Assembly: GCA_021030905.1 (NCBI GenBank)
Contig: JAGFMI010000007.1
Span: forward strand, 1,364,001-1,428,000
Reading direction: 5' to 3'
DNA length: 64,000 nt
Source of the DNA: Pyrenula massariospora
Lineage: Eukaryota; Ascomycota; Eurotiomycetes; Pyrenulales; Pyrenulaceae
Shown here in pieces: positions 42,175 through 54,027 of this stretch. A model generated the notes under the pieces. The model ran no database searches, had not been told where the DNA came from, and saw nothing but the letters and a program-made list of their open reading frames with translations. Position numbers and translations under genes: made by a program. How positions within the stretch are numbered: the stretch's first letter is position 1; each line of letters starts with the position of its first letter.

Positions 42175-45100
42175 TCAATCATGCAAGCCGAGCGCTTTCC
42201 GCAGCATGGGAAACCTTTTCTTCTTCCCACTCCGTCCGTATACCGGAGTTCCACCTTCCGTCCGTATCGTGCTCGACGTATTACCCCTAGGCCCCATTGA
42301 AGGCCGACCATTAGTCGCACCTTTGACGATACCGTCAGATGTACCCGGCCGACTATCCAGGCCTTCTTCCTCTTTCTCAGAAAGCGGCCACGACTCGCTC
42401 ATTACCCTTTGCGGCATGCCTCGACGTTGAAGCTTACCCGTTGGCGAACCCGGCCCAACCGGGCTTCTGGCTCGTTCAAGTTCAGCTGCTGACCTCTCCA
42501 GGTGGGTATCTCTCCTGGCGGAACTTTCTGAAATGGGTTTCGCGACGCGATTGTCTTTCGTGCTCTTAAAGCGTCCGAAGAGACCTTTCTTCTTTGGTGG
42601 AGGATCTTTGGATTTGCTCAGATCTCTTCCAGAACCAGAGTTACGGCGGCGAACAGTTTGAGCCTCGTCAGTCTTCGGCGATGTGATCTGGACTTTTGGC
42701 TTCTCGGGTTTTTTCCCATCATCTGAGCTGTCATTAAGATCAGTGGAATCTCCCTCATCCGTTTTCCGTGGAATCCCTCGAACAGGACGAAGCTTCAGCG
42801 GCTCAGGTTCGTCATCGCTCGAATCTTCAAATCGAGAGCGAAACAATCGCGGCGTGTCGTCGTCATCCGAATCGTCACCGAACCTCGACTTGAATCTCAT
42901 GGATGATGGAGGTGCCGAGTTCCTTTTGGAAAAGCCACTTGAGGACGCAGGGCGTGGACGGCCGGATGTCCTGAGAGATGGTGAAGTAGAATCCACTGAA
43001 GACCGCATTGTCGACCGGAGGGCGCCCTGGCCGCCAGAAGTAAAAGGTCTCCGGGCCTCGGGAGACAGCGGTCGGAGAGGCCCGGTTGCTGTTTGTGGAC
43101 GCTCCATAGAGGCTGATGATCGCATACTACGTCTCATCGTATACTTCGTGTCTATATTCTTGGTCTTTCGCATTTTCTTAAAACTACTATCGGAATCGCT
43201 GTCGTTTGACATCGTCCGCATAATGGGTTTCGAAACCGATGCTGAGGCTGCTGTAGGTATGGAACGCTTTTGAAGCGCTCCCTTCGGTACTTTATCCGGA
43301 GTGACCTGGTCAGATAATCCCCGGGTCGGGCGCATAGCTGATTTAGGTGGCGGTTGGGATGACTGAAAGGCTTTCTTGCTACTACGTTCAGGAGGCGGTG
43401 ACCGCATAGTTTGCCTCAATGGGCCAGCCTTCTCCACCTCAGGAGGCGGTGATCGCATGGACTTCCTCATAGGACCTGCTTCTCGAGATTCAGGAGATGG
43501 TGATCGGATGGATTTCCTCATAGTATCTGTTCCTCCAGTTTCAGGAGGCGGCGAACGCATTGACTTTCGTATCGGAGCATCCTGGGATCGCGATTTTGGA
43601 GTGATGGGTGGGTACGAAGAAGAGATCGGAAGCGTTCGGTTCGGTGACTCAGGGGGTGAGGATCTACCAGTAGCGGCTGGAAGCTCAGAAACCTCTCTTC
43701 GAGCTTTGGATTTTGGCGGTATAGCAATTGGCTCTGGTATCGTTGCCACCGGGTTGGCTGTATTTCTTTGTCGATCTGCTATTTCTTTCCAGTGAGCCTG
43801 AGCATTATCCCAAGAGCCCTGTCGTCTTTCAGCGGATTTAGACACTACCGGGCTAGCAGGAGGGGATTGTTTTGGTAATGGGCTGCCGATGGGACTTTCG
43901 AGAATAGCATTAATAGATCCAAACCCGTCTCCTTCGAGATCAGCCACGTCCTCAGCGGCATCACTATAGATGCTTTCACCTCCTGTGCTTTCTGCATCAC
44001 TTTCTGCCTGGGTTTGCTGCAAAAGGCTTTGTGAAACCGCACCTACAGCTGGTGTGGTGCTGTCTTGAGCCCCAGCCACTTCCAGAGGTTTCGGCTCGGC
44101 GATGCCAACGTCAGCAGGGGATGTAATAGCAAAGTCTTTTCCCTCCTGAGAATTCCGAAGGGAGCTATTCTCTGATGTTTCTGTAGATTCTGGGAAACCT
44201 CCTGGCACGTTGACAAGCCAGTCATCCTGAATAGGTATGGTCCCAGAGCCAGGTGTAGCTGGCTGAACTGCGATCACGGGGACTTCCTCAGCCTTCGCTT
44301 TTGGTGTTGGCTCGGTGGTGCTAATGCTAAGATCCTTAGGTTCTGCAAGGGTATTCTTCTCAGAATGGATCGGTCTTGCGACGGTGTCAACAACGGGACC
44401 ATCTATAGGCTGATCATTGCTGTATATGCTTGAATTGTCCGACACATATCCGGTGCCTTCGACAGAGGTTACTTCCGGTGGCAAGGGTAGGTTTGGATCG
44501 AGCTTGGTAAGTTCTGGTGAAATAGGTTGCTTTGCGTGGCTTTGAGCGAGAACGTTTCCAATTACTTGATCGCTAGAGATCGAAGTCTCCATCGTATTCG
44601 GTAGATAGGACTCAGATGAAGAGGCCGAAGAGCTTAGACTAGAGAGTCTACCTGCCGATGAAGGTCGTGCTTCGCCCTTTTCCTTCTTGCCCCGTATACT
44701 GCCAAAGGAAGGCAGAGCTGGGCGAGGTTTCATCACCTCCTCCATGTCGTCCTCCGCCTTGATCGTATCAAGGTGTGGTGGCTTTGAGGACCACAACTTC
44801 TTTTGCGCTGGATCCGCAACATCGACTATTTCTGGTTCGGCATCGAAACTCACATGCATTGCTCGCTTTTTCTTTGTTCCGTCTGCAGAGGCCAAGGATA
44901 CATTGTCGGATGCCTCGCTTGGGGTCTGACTTGATCTTTTCCATCCCCCTGGGCCACCGCCATCAACAGGCGATCGAATTTGGGACGAAGGTGAATGATG
45001 CTTGAGCGCCGGTTTGGCAGGTGAGAGAGACCGGGGTGGCGGTTCATGTTTCCTTTCACCCAGCATTTCAGATGCAATCTGTGCGGAGAACCGCGTAGAT

Positions 45101-46411
45101 CGAGAAGGACTGATCGAAGGGACTCGAGGATTTGGCGAGTCCTTCACATCCAAGTGCTCAGCAGGCTCGGATGGAGGAGGAGTTGGTAAAGTTGCTGGGA
45201 TTACGGTCGGCTGCGGAGGGCTCTCAACTTTCTTCGACGAGTTTGCTGTGACTTTCTCTGGTCGCGAAGTGGCTGAGGTTCCAACAGGGCTGATAGGACT
45301 TGAAGCTTCATCCGCAACCTGTTCGCCCTCCCAATCTTCCCGGACAACCGAGGGCTGTTTGTTCAACTGACCTGATGCTCTTTGAGATCTTCTCTCCGCC
45401 TTCTCTGGTGTCGAATCAGAATCAGACCCGGAAGGGAGGACGACTCTCTTTTTAGTCTTTGGTTTTGGTTTTGGTTTTGTGAAGTCAGGATCTCTGTTAA
45501 GTTCGGCACCGTGGGGTTTTCCGCCCATGCCACCGCTGGCCAAATGGCTACCTTCCGCCGATCCGGGGGCAATTTTCTTCTTTTTCTTCTTTACTGGTTT
45601 GGCTGCTGTCTGCGCTAGGGAATGTTCCCTGTTGGCGGCCTCAACAGCTTCAACTGTTGGTTTGTGCGCAGTAGCAGGAGACGTAGGAGGAGAGTTTGGC
45701 CGAGTGCTTCTCGGGTAGGAGAAATTGATTGAACTCCTACTGTTTGTTCTTTCAAGTTCTTCAATATCTTCCAGGTCTGGCTGAGGAGGCTTCTTTTTGG
45801 GAGGTACCCTATCCAAGCTTGCACCTCGACCTCCAGGTACCTTTGGCACAGGGGACATGACACGTGTTTGAGGCTCAAGACTTGCAGCTCGTTTGTGTGT
45901 GCCATAGTTCTTCGGTAGCGGAGGCACTGGGGGTGCATTGTCCTGTCTATTTGATGTTGGCCTGTTGGGTGAAGGCGTCCTGAACGTTCGCTCTGTCATG
46001 GATCCTCCACTATCCCTTCTCTGAAGTCCTCGAGCGGTTGCGCTTCCATTTGAAGATGTTGACGCCTGGCGCTGGATCATCCGCTTTGTCTGTACATCTC
46101 CGACAGGGGCCGGCGACGTCGTAAAGCTTCGCAACGCTGCCGCGGCAGCCGCGTTTGAGAGGGTTGCATTTGAGGATCGGTTGGCGAGAAACGCTTGCGA
46201 AGCGGCGAGTTGAGCAGACGCTGACGGGGGCCCAGCGGTTCGCTATCTAGAATTAGCACAAGTATTATTCACGTCCTGGATAGTGGTGTACCGAAGCTGA
46301 AGCTGAACGCTTCCGGTGGAACATTTTGAATCACGCGCCTGGAGCGGTTACGATATCGGCAACCTTCAGAAACAGCTCGATTGCGTCGAAAGCACGAGCT
46401 GCTGGGGAATC
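42175..46411 (-). CDS. Large disordered Ser/Pro-rich protein, function unknown (5' end unresolved)
   Basis: The main exon is 46242-42175 (1355 residues plus stop). A 109-bp phase-0 intron (46351-46243, branch-like TGCTAAT near its end) joins it to an upstream coding stretch of at least 46411-46352 (DSPAARAFDAIELFLKVADI). Together they read on into a Ala-rich segment (SQAFLANRSSNATLSNAAAA). The rest is low complexity, rich in Ser, Pro, Lys and Glu, with a polyLys run (VKKKKKKIAPG), a 17-residue tandem repeat around RKSMRSPPPE (see repeat entry), many SP and RxxS steps, and a short basic C-terminus ending KKKRFPMLRKALGLHD. No enzyme domain is seen. The composition suggests a heavily phosphorylated cortical or scaffold protein, which is only inference. 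The start codon is not resolved: the nearest ATG (MGKQTQ, about 46431) is in another frame. Confidence 0.65.
43387..43569 (-). repeat. 51-bp (17-residue) tandem coding repeat, 3.6 copies
   Basis: Inside the large disordered protein, units starting at 43569, 43518, 43467 and 43416 share RKSMRSPPPE followed by a variable seven-residue spacer; the second unit has RKSIRSPSPE and the last is cut short. Weaker MRSS copies occur further toward the C-terminus. Each unit carries basic residues before Ser-Pro sites. That would fit proline-directed phosphorylation, but this is inference. Confidence 0.85.
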
Positions 46412-46451
46412 AACTGTGTTTGCTTTCCCATCTTGGTTCGACGGAATGAAT

Positions 46452-46817
46452 CAACGACGAGAGAGGCCGTCGCAAAGCGCGGAGGGGTGGGGGGAAGAAT
46501 TGTTTCTTTGCGAAGGTTGACGATGGAGAGGGAATAAGCTAAAACCAAGTCTGGGTCCACGGGATCTTCTGGCTGGGTCGTTGGGTTTTTGATTGGGACG
46601 CAGGGAACGAGCGGCGATCGTCGGCCAGCATCTGGAAATGGTGGCGCCAAGTCCACGCCCGAAACGTCATGCATTTGACTGTTTCTGACCCCCTTCCACA
46701 GGCTACGTCTTTTGCATCCGTCCACTACGAGCTGGGGTGGATAGATTAGGTAGATGGTATCCTCTACTCATCTGCGCATGACATCGACCGTCATATCAGC
46801 CACGAACAACGCACGCC
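46452..46817. other. Divergent promoter region
   Basis: About 370 bp between the upstream part of the large disordered-protein gene and the hydrolase start. It probably serves both genes and may hide the first coding exon of the former. Nothing else is supported. Confidence 0.45.
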
Positions 46818-47918
46818 ATGGCCCTCGACGCGATCCCCCTTCCAGATGGCATCACCTCCAGACAGGTCGACACCTCCCCACACAGCCTATCTTTTCACCT
46901 GCTAGAATCTGGCCATGCCAGTCAACCCCTGATCGTTCTCCTACACGGGTTCCCCGAGTTGGCCTACAGTTGGCGAAAATGTATGCCGCTTCTTGCGCGG
47001 AGAGGATATCATGTCATTGCTCCCGACCAGCGCGGCTACGGAAGAACCACGGGCTGGGATGACCGCGATTTTGAAAAGGTAAATCTTCAAGACTTCTCCC
47101 CACTGAAGCTAGTGAAGGATATCGTCGTACTCGTTCATGCCTTGGGTTACACTAAGGTCAAATGCCTCGTGGGTCACGATTTTGGAGCCGTGGCGGCCGC
47201 TCTCTGTGCTGTCGCTCGACCGGATATGTTTGAGAACCTTGTGTTGATGTCCCACCCCTTTAAAGGAATCCCTATCATGCCGAAGAGTTCCCTTGACATC
47301 CAGTCAGAGCTCGCTACTGTTGGCCGAAAACATTATAAATGGTACTACTCGACCAAGGAAGCCAATGAGGATATGAGTGGTGACGGACTGCAGCATTTCC
47401 TGCGCGGGTACTTTCATCTCAAGAGTGCAGATTGGAGGGGCAACAACCCTCACTCACTCGAAGCATGGAGTGCCGCCGAACTGGCTAAGATGCCTCGCTA
47501 CTACATTATGGACAAAGACGACGGCATGAGACAGTCAGTTGCGAAAGACATGGCTGGCGATGACATTGGGACGATTTCCGTCGAATGTAAGTGGCTGACA
47601 AATGACGAGCTTGATGTCTATGTCCAGGAATGGGCACGTAGTGGGTTCCAAGGTGGGTTGAACTGGTACCGGGTCCAGACCGAACCAGCAAAGCAGCGCG
47701 ACGTTGCTTTGCTCGCTGGCAAAAAGGTTGAAGTGCCTTGCATTTTTGTGAGCGGCCAAAGGGACTGGGGAACGTACCAGGAACCCGGCGTTGTCGAGAA
47801 GATGGGAGAGGTCTGTACAAAGTTTCGAGGAGTGAAGATTGTTGAGGGCGCAGGTCACTGGCTGCCGCAGGAGAAGCCGGAAGAGGCCGTCAAGTGTATC
47901 TTTGATTTGATCAGCTAG
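46818..47918 (+). CDS. Alpha/beta hydrolase, epoxide-hydrolase-like
   Basis: A single exon of 366 residues. The oxyanion segment is HGFPE at 43-47, the nucleophile elbow is VGHDFGA with Asp121, and the catalytic His is in GAGHWLPQ (about 347). The acidic partner is probably in SGQRDWGTYQ. An Asp nucleophile, rather than Ser, with HGFPE and PDQRGYGRT after strand 4 is the pattern of soluble epoxide hydrolases and haloalkane dehalogenases. The lid domain (about 150-270) contains YSTKEANEDMS and a LRGYFHLKSADWRG segment. The protein has no signal peptide, so it is cytosolic. It likely opens epoxides to diols for detoxification or catabolism; the substrate is unknown. Confidence 0.85.
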   Translation: MALDAIPLPDGITSRQVDTSPHSLSFHLLESGHASQPLIVLLHGFPELAYSWRKCMPLLARRGYHVIAPDQRGYGRTTGWDDRDFEKVNLQDFSPLKLVKDIVVLVHALGYTKVKCLVGHDFGAVAAALCAVARPDMFENLVLMSHPFKGIPIMPKSSLDIQSELATVGRKHYKWYYSTKEANEDMSGDGLQHFLRGYFHLKSADWRGNNPHSLEAWSAAELAKMPRYYIMDKDDGMRQSVAKDMAGDDIGTISVECKWLTNDELDVYVQEWARSGFQGGLNWYRVQTEPAKQRDVALLAGKKVEVPCIFVSGQRDWGTYQEPGVVEKMGEVCTKFRGVKIVEGAGHWLPQEKPEEAVKCIFDLIS

Positions 47919-48376
47919 ATATACGGGTTCACTGTAGTCTCCATGTATACCGTATACAATCAGGGTGTCCCGCGTCGTCGTCCACACCAGCCTGAGCTTT
48001 TCTTGCCGCGGGCTCTTCGATGGCCCTTCCCAGGACCACCGCTATGCACACTGCGAATGTGTTGCGGCGAGGAGCGGCGAGAGTTCCGCGTCGATTAGCA
48101 TGTTTTTGCGATGCATCGTCAGGTTCGAACGAATGAGAGACCGGGCATGCTGGCGATTCGCTAGAGTTCACCCAAACCGCGGCCAGAAGGGGGCAACCCG
48201 GGCGTCTCCGGCGGCCCTTCCATTGCACGAGCCCCGCGTCATTTTTTCCCCTGCCCCGCCACAGAGAATCTACTCACTGCATCGTCTTTCGACTGCAACG
48301 ACACCGGCAGTCGTCCTACACAACTGTCCCCCCAAACTTACTTCCAATCAATATTGAATCTATCTTTTAATTCACC
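47919..48376. other. Transaldolase promoter region
   Basis: About 460 bp. The part close to the transaldolase start is rich in C and T, as expected for the leader of a highly expressed fungal gene. No gene is supported. Confidence 0.5.
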
Positions 48377-49601
48377 ATGACGTCCTCTCTCGACCAGCTC
48401 AAGGAAACCGGCACTGTGAGTTGACTGCCCCTTGCCTTCGTCAGATGCTAATTAACTCCTTTCGAAAGACTGTTGTCTGTGATTCTGGTAAGCGAAACCC
48501 ATCTGTTCCCATGCTGGCTTGGTTGACACTACGTCAGGTGATTTTGCCAGTACGTGATCTCTCTTGAGCCATATCGATTCCTTGAATTCATAGCTATCCA
48601 GCGATCTCGAAATACAAGCCCCAAGATGCTACAACCAACCCCTCTCTCATTCTCGTCGCGTCGAAGAAGCCGGAATATGCAAAGCTGATGGATGTCGCCA
48701 TCGAGTATGGAAAATCACACGTAAGTTGGGCTTCTGAAGAATCGTGAGATCGAATTAATGCGGTGGCAGGCTTCCGGTATCGATGCTCAAGTAGATGCCG
48801 CCCTCGATCGTCTCCTCGTCGAGTTCGGGAAGGAGATTCTTAATATTGTACCCGGAAAGGTCTCGACGGAAGTTGATGCTCGCTATTCATTCGACACGAA
48901 GGCCTCAATCGACAAGGCTCTGCACATCATCGACGTATGTTCGGCGGCTTTTTGGAAGGTTATGCTAACGAGCACAGCTCTACAAATCAATTGGCATCCC
49001 CAAAGAACGGATCCTGATCAAGATCGCTTCGACATATGAGGGAATCAAAGCGGCTGAAGTCTTGCAGTCCAAGCATGGCATCAACTGCAACTTGACACTC
49101 ATGTTCTCCCTTGTGCAAGCCATTGCTGGTGCCGAAGCTGGTGCATATCTCATTTCACCCTTTGTCGGGCGGATCCTCGACTGGTACAAGGCAGCAATGA
49201 AGAAGGATTTCTCCGCGACGGAGGACCCCGGCGTCAAGAGTGTTGAGGCTATATTCAATTATTACAAAAAGTTCGGCTACAAGACGATTGTGATGGGTGC
49301 TTCCTTCCGGAACGTAGGCGAGATTACCGAGCTTGCAGGCTGCGATTATCTCACCATCTCGCCCAATCTCCTTGAAGATCTCTACAACTCCAAGGACAAG
49401 GTACCCAAGAAGCTCGACTCATCGACCGCCGGCTCTTTGGATATTCCCAAGCGCAGCTACATCAACGACGAAGCCTTGTTCCGGTTCGATTTCAATGAAG
49501 AGCAGATGGCGGTGGAAAAACTGCGGGAAGGCATTTCCAAATTCGCGGCCGATGCTGTGACGCTGAAGGGGATACTCAAGGAAAAGATCCAAAAATCTTA
49601 G
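48377..49601 (+). CDS. TAL1: Transaldolase
   Basis: Six exons (48377-48415, 48469-48487, 48538-48549, 48602-48720, 48770-48934, 48978-49601) encode 325 residues, the usual length. Exon 3 is only 12 bp, yet every junction restores conserved sequence: [20 protein letters not shown], then [20 protein letters not shown]. The Schiff-base lysine is in [12 protein letters not shown] (Lys133); here Tyr replaces the more frequent Trp. The substrate-binding stretches are [15 protein letters not shown] and [13 protein letters not shown], with [11 protein letters not shown] and [10 protein letters not shown] further on. The enzyme moves a dihydroxyacetone unit between sedoheptulose-7-phosphate and glyceraldehyde-3-phosphate in the non-oxidative pentose phosphate pathway in the cytosol. 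The intron-rich 5' end is typical of strongly expressed fungal genes. Confidence 0.97.
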
Positions 49602-49997
49602 GCTTGTAGCCATCACGAGATGTTGCAGGAGGGACATGGCTTGAAATCAGACGCTTCCTTGCACCGGTGTAATTCTACAGCTTCCCACACGCCAAGAAAT
49701 AGCTACAATGACAATTTCCTCCAATGCCCGTAGTCTGAAGATGTGCTTCACAGCTTCCACGTCCATTCGGCATGGAGTTTAGAAAATCGCCGTCCGCGGG
49801 GTTGAGGGATTCGGCGGATATCAAGCTTGCGTCATTGGAACCCGTCAACCCCACCATCCGTAGGTGAAGACTGCTTGATGAGAAATCTCTCAGACAACTC
49901 TTCCGCAGACTCACATCACCGCTACTCCCCAGAGACATAACTCTCCTCAAGTCCAGACCCTTCAGCTGAATCAGAAAGCGTTACCAACACCGCCACC
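49602..49997. other. Intergenic between transaldolase and SOD1
   Basis: About 400 bp with transaldolase 3' and SOD1 5' flanks. The SOD1 start has a CCACCATGG-type context. No more is seen. Confidence 0.5.
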
Positions 49998-50764
49998 ATG
50001 GTCAAAGCTGGTTAGTATATCGAGCAAGCCACTCTTGTCGTCGTCTGTCACCGCCGCTGAGCAAGTTTCCACCGCCTGCTTCTAATTGGGCGTTCCCATC
50101 TAGTCCTCGTGTCTCTCTTGATGAAATCTGCGTGAACAAGCTAATCTGCTCACCTAGTCGCCGTCGTCTCCGGAGACTCTAATATCAAGGGAACCATCCA
50201 TTTCGAACAAACTTCCCAGTCTTCCGCTACCACTGTCTCGTGGAACATAACCGGTCACGATCCCAACGCTGAGAGAGCTTTCCATGTCCATGCCTTTGGC
50301 GACAACACGAATGGTTGCACCTCTGCTGGCCCGCATTGTACGCTATTTTCGCCTCGCAAAGGCTCTGAAGACTGACATGGAAATCCAGTCAACCCATTCT
50401 CCAAGAATCACGGAGCTCCAGGGGACGACGACCGTCATGTCGGGGACTTGGGTAACTTCAAGACAGACGGCCAGGGCAATGCCACTGGCTCAAAGTCTGA
50501 TCCGTTAATCAAGTTAATCGGCGAGCAAAGCATTCTCGGGGTATGGTCAAAACATCACCGACCTCACTACGCAGCTAACGCTTGGCAGCGCACTCTCGTC
50601 ATTCACGCGGGCACTGATGACCTTGGCAAGGGAGGGAATGAGGAGTCCAAAAAGACAGGAAATGCCGGGGCCCGTCCTGCTTGTGGTAGGTCTCTCAAGT
50701 CGAATTGCAGGAATTTTTGCTGATCCATTATGTAGGAGTCATCGGTATAGCAAATGTGTCATAA
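49998..50764 (+). CDS. SOD1: Cu/Zn superoxide dismutase
   Basis: Five exons (49998-50010, 50158-50337, 50389-50540, 50589-50685, 50736-50764) give 156 residues. Copper ligands are His47, His49 and His64 ([20 protein letters not shown]), and the zinc site continues through [18 protein letters not shown]. The disulphide partners are Cys58 and the Cys of RPACGVIGIA. The second half shows the active-site loop [19 protein letters not shown]. It converts superoxide to oxygen and hydrogen peroxide in the cytosol and the mitochondrial intermembrane space. The sequence has no signal peptide, so it is the intracellular form. All introns are 48-147 bp, and the last coding exon is only 29 bp. The gene is convergent with Tudor-SN. 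Confidence 0.97.
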
Positions 50765-51330
50765 AGTCCGGCACTTAGCATAAGCTTCGCTGGCTAGAAG
50801 CGACCGAGTTCAAAAAAGTGACTTGATGAGGTGATCGTTCAGGGCAAGGTTCTATAATGCGTACTCTACTAGATAGTGGAAAATGCATTTTAGCACCGTA
50901 TCGAATGCCTAAACACTGTCGTGTATACATCCTGCCACTTATTACTCCTCTTAGAAGAATCTTCCGTAATGCCTTTAGATGAGAAAATGGTGAGCATGCC
51001 GTGCTCCTGAGACGGGCTCGAAAGCATCGTCCGCCAAAACTCTCACCTTGCGAAAATTAATCTTGTTACAAATGCTCTGAGATGAGTTTCTGATGTTATA
51101 TTACCAACGGTCTTTGGTGTTTCTTCGCTGTATTTTAAAATTGATATAGCACTTCGATAACAGACGCCGTCTTAAACATGTAGAAAACGACGTTTGGGGT
51201 TACGCCGACTTGACTAATCTAATTGCAAATAATCTGAGAAGGTTTCTTTATTTGACTCTGCCTATTAAGCCTGACATATTTCTTTGCTGTGTCTTTTGGC
51301 TTTCTACGTTCGTTGTCTGATAGTTACATC
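50765..51330. other. Convergent AT-richer intergenic region
   Basis: About 570 bp between the convergent SOD1 and Tudor-SN genes, visibly richer in A and T than its neighbours. It presumably holds both 3' untranslated regions. No gene is seen. Confidence 0.5.
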
Positions 51331-54027
51331 TCAATCATCTCCTGTGATGTCTCCATATTCCCACATTCCTCGATGATACTTAGATGCTTCTTTCTCTAGC
51401 TCCCTCAAAATCTCCAACGTCCTGCCTCCCGCCTTCTCCCAGGCTTTCAATTTCCTCGGTACCATTGCGAATCCTTCTCGGATGACCTCCGCGTTGATGC
51501 TTCTCTCGGTCTTAAACCCAGAGTTCGCTTTCGTGTCTACTAATGTGACATACATCGTTCCGTCTGAAGAAACAAAGTCAACATTGGCTACCAGCTGTCT
51601 GCCATCCGTCTGTTCACCAATAAAGCCAATCGCTTCGGACAAATATTGTGGGGCCATGGGTAGTTGGACATACGAGAGCAAGGCATCACTAGCTTGCGCC
51701 TTCAATTTCTGGGTGGAAAATTGGGGCTGAGAAAGGGGCCGAAGTCGACTCCATGGGATGAGCTCTGAGTTGCCATAGTCAAGGTACAAGATTTCTGCCT
51801 TCTTCGCCTCCCGATCAACTCTGCGCACCCGAGCTCGATACCATTCATTATCCAGCGAGAATTTGGCCGCCACGATTTCTCCGGCCTTTGGTGGTCCGGA
51901 CAGCGGTTGGTCATTGACTTTGTTGACATGGAACGCTTTGAATGCGCTCATCATTTCTGTAAGGGCAGTTGTTCCTTGACCAACCACTTGAATTTTGAGC
52001 TTGCCTGTGTCATCGATATGTGTAACTATGACATCTTTGTACTCCGTTCGGGGTTGAGCTATACTGTCCCCATTCTCTGCCGCATTTATCGTTCCGTTAA
52101 CGATAGCCTCCTCTTCAAGGGCGTCCTTGCTAGGGTCCCAGTCATGCCACATGCCTCTTCTGCTCTCCTTCGCCTTTTTCTCGGCCGTGAAGAGTTCATT
52201 GCTATGGCCAGACTGTTCCGCAGAATAAGCATGTACCTCTGCAAGTCCTTCCTCCACAAGTGCTCGAGCGAAGTTTTCCCTCCCAACATACATAGTACCA
52301 ATGAAGCCGCCAACTTTGTCCGTGTTCTCCACGTCGATTTCAACATCTCGTTGCATGCATCGTCGATTTGCGAAATCGTGTGCCTCTTGACCAAATGGTT
52401 CAGATGCCTCTCCTTGATTTCGAGCCGAGCGAGGCGCACGAATACCAGAAAGCACAAATGTGAGCCTAGCATTATCTCGTGGAACCAGAAGTGTAAATCG
52501 AGAACCGGATTTTACATAGTCCACCACAGCAGGAACTTTCTTCTGCCTCTGTAGAACAGAAGCCTCCATCTTCGCTTTTTGCAAACTCTCAGAGTAGTCT
52601 TGATAGCCTTTTGTAGCCGGTGGCTTGGATGCCCACATTCCTTTTCCCTCCTTCTGCGCACTCTCTTCACCTAGGAGTAAAGTATCGTACTCCGACGACC
52701 GGTCATCATCGTCTCGTCGGTGTCTGATTACGGAAGCATATCCTGCCTCGACTAGAGCTAGGGCGACGTTCTTGTCATTATGCGAGACCGTGGCGACCTC
52801 CCGTTCTTCGTACCCTTCCGATGCAGGTTTCTTACCATCCACAGACACCTTCACATGCTTTCCAATTAGTCTTTTTCGGAGGTATTCTTTTGCATCGGCT
52901 GAAAAGGGAGATTGTTTTGGATCTGTAGGCTTCGGCTGCCTGATGCTACTGAGGGAGATCTTCTTTTCCTGTCCAGCCCGTGTGCGGACGAATATTGTGT
53001 CAGCGTTCATGACACGGGAGACAGTATAGTCAGTATCGCCAGCGCCTTTAGGTCGTGCCGCATGTGCTGCAAACAGGGCACGTTTTGAATCTTTGGCTGC
53101 CTTCTCAGCCTTTCGAAATTCAGCCATTTCACTTCCCAGCATTGTCACATGCTGGTCGTTGCATCGAGCGAGGCCAGCCTCTAGGAGGAACTTTGCGATG
53201 TTTCCTCTGGGATGTATGACGTTGGCAACAAGCTGATTTTGCGGTGTTACGCCGTATAATTGGATCGTGCATTTGCGCTGGTTCAGCCTCTCCTCCACAA
53301 ACTGGTGAGCCTCCTGGCCAAATGGCTCGGCTTGGGTTTCAGTGCCATCCGCAATGGCTCTTTTTGTTGAGGGGGCGCGGATTCCGGCCAACACAAGCAT
53401 GGTCTGGACGTGCTTGGTTGGAGTCAATATGAGACGAGCAATCACCCGGTCCCCCGTGAGAACTCGCTCCACAATCGCGTTTATCTTAGTACCTTTTTGT
53501 TCATCAACGAGTGCTTTAGGGTCTGGAACCTCGTAAACTGTTTCAAGCTTTCCACCCGACGTCGCCCACAAGCCTTTAGAAGAAGTCTTTGCCTTGCTCT
53601 CAAGATCCCGCAACCTCTCCAGGTACGCAAGTACGTCTTCAGCTGAGTCCCTCTTGCCAGCTTCATCACGTATCTTTGCCCAACCTTCTTCAACTACGGC
53701 CTCTGGGAGCTCCACTCCATTAGATAGCTTTGCCCTGCCATATTCGCGCTTCGTGGTGGGGACGGTGTAGAGGACTTCGCAGGAGATCAGTTTGCCGACG
53801 AGGAGCTCCCGCAGATATTCTCGGGATTGAAAGGCAAACGGCTAGATGCATGGTCAGAGGCCTTCTTGCATGTGGTGCAACGGAGTACGCACCTCGTCAC
53901 CTTCCCGCTTCAGGCGAGGTGCGGAGATGTAAGCCAGACTCAAAGTCCTCTCAAGACCCCGTGGATTTACGAGAACTAGAGTGTCTCCGGAGAGCACACT
54001 TTTCACCTTGGCCTGAAACTGGGACAT
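51331..54027 (-). CDS. Tudor-SN (SND1/p100) staphylococcal nuclease-like protein
   Basis: Two exons, 54027-53893 and 53841-51331, with a 51-bp intron, encode 881 residues, the standard Tudor-SN length. Four SN-like (OB-fold) domains are visible, each with an SGDTL- or AIVERVLTGD-type start: about 1-140, 170-320, 330-490 and 510-660. A Tudor domain follows at about 700-760 (GEIVAAKFSLDNEWYRARV, KKAEILYLDYGNSE), and a truncated fifth SN domain closes the protein. SND1 proteins bind RNA, join stress granules and RISC in animals, and cleave hyper-edited or structured RNA. The exact role in this fungus is not shown by sequence. There is no signal peptide. The intron rejoins LKREGDE|PFAFQSREYLREL. 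Confidence 0.95.
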
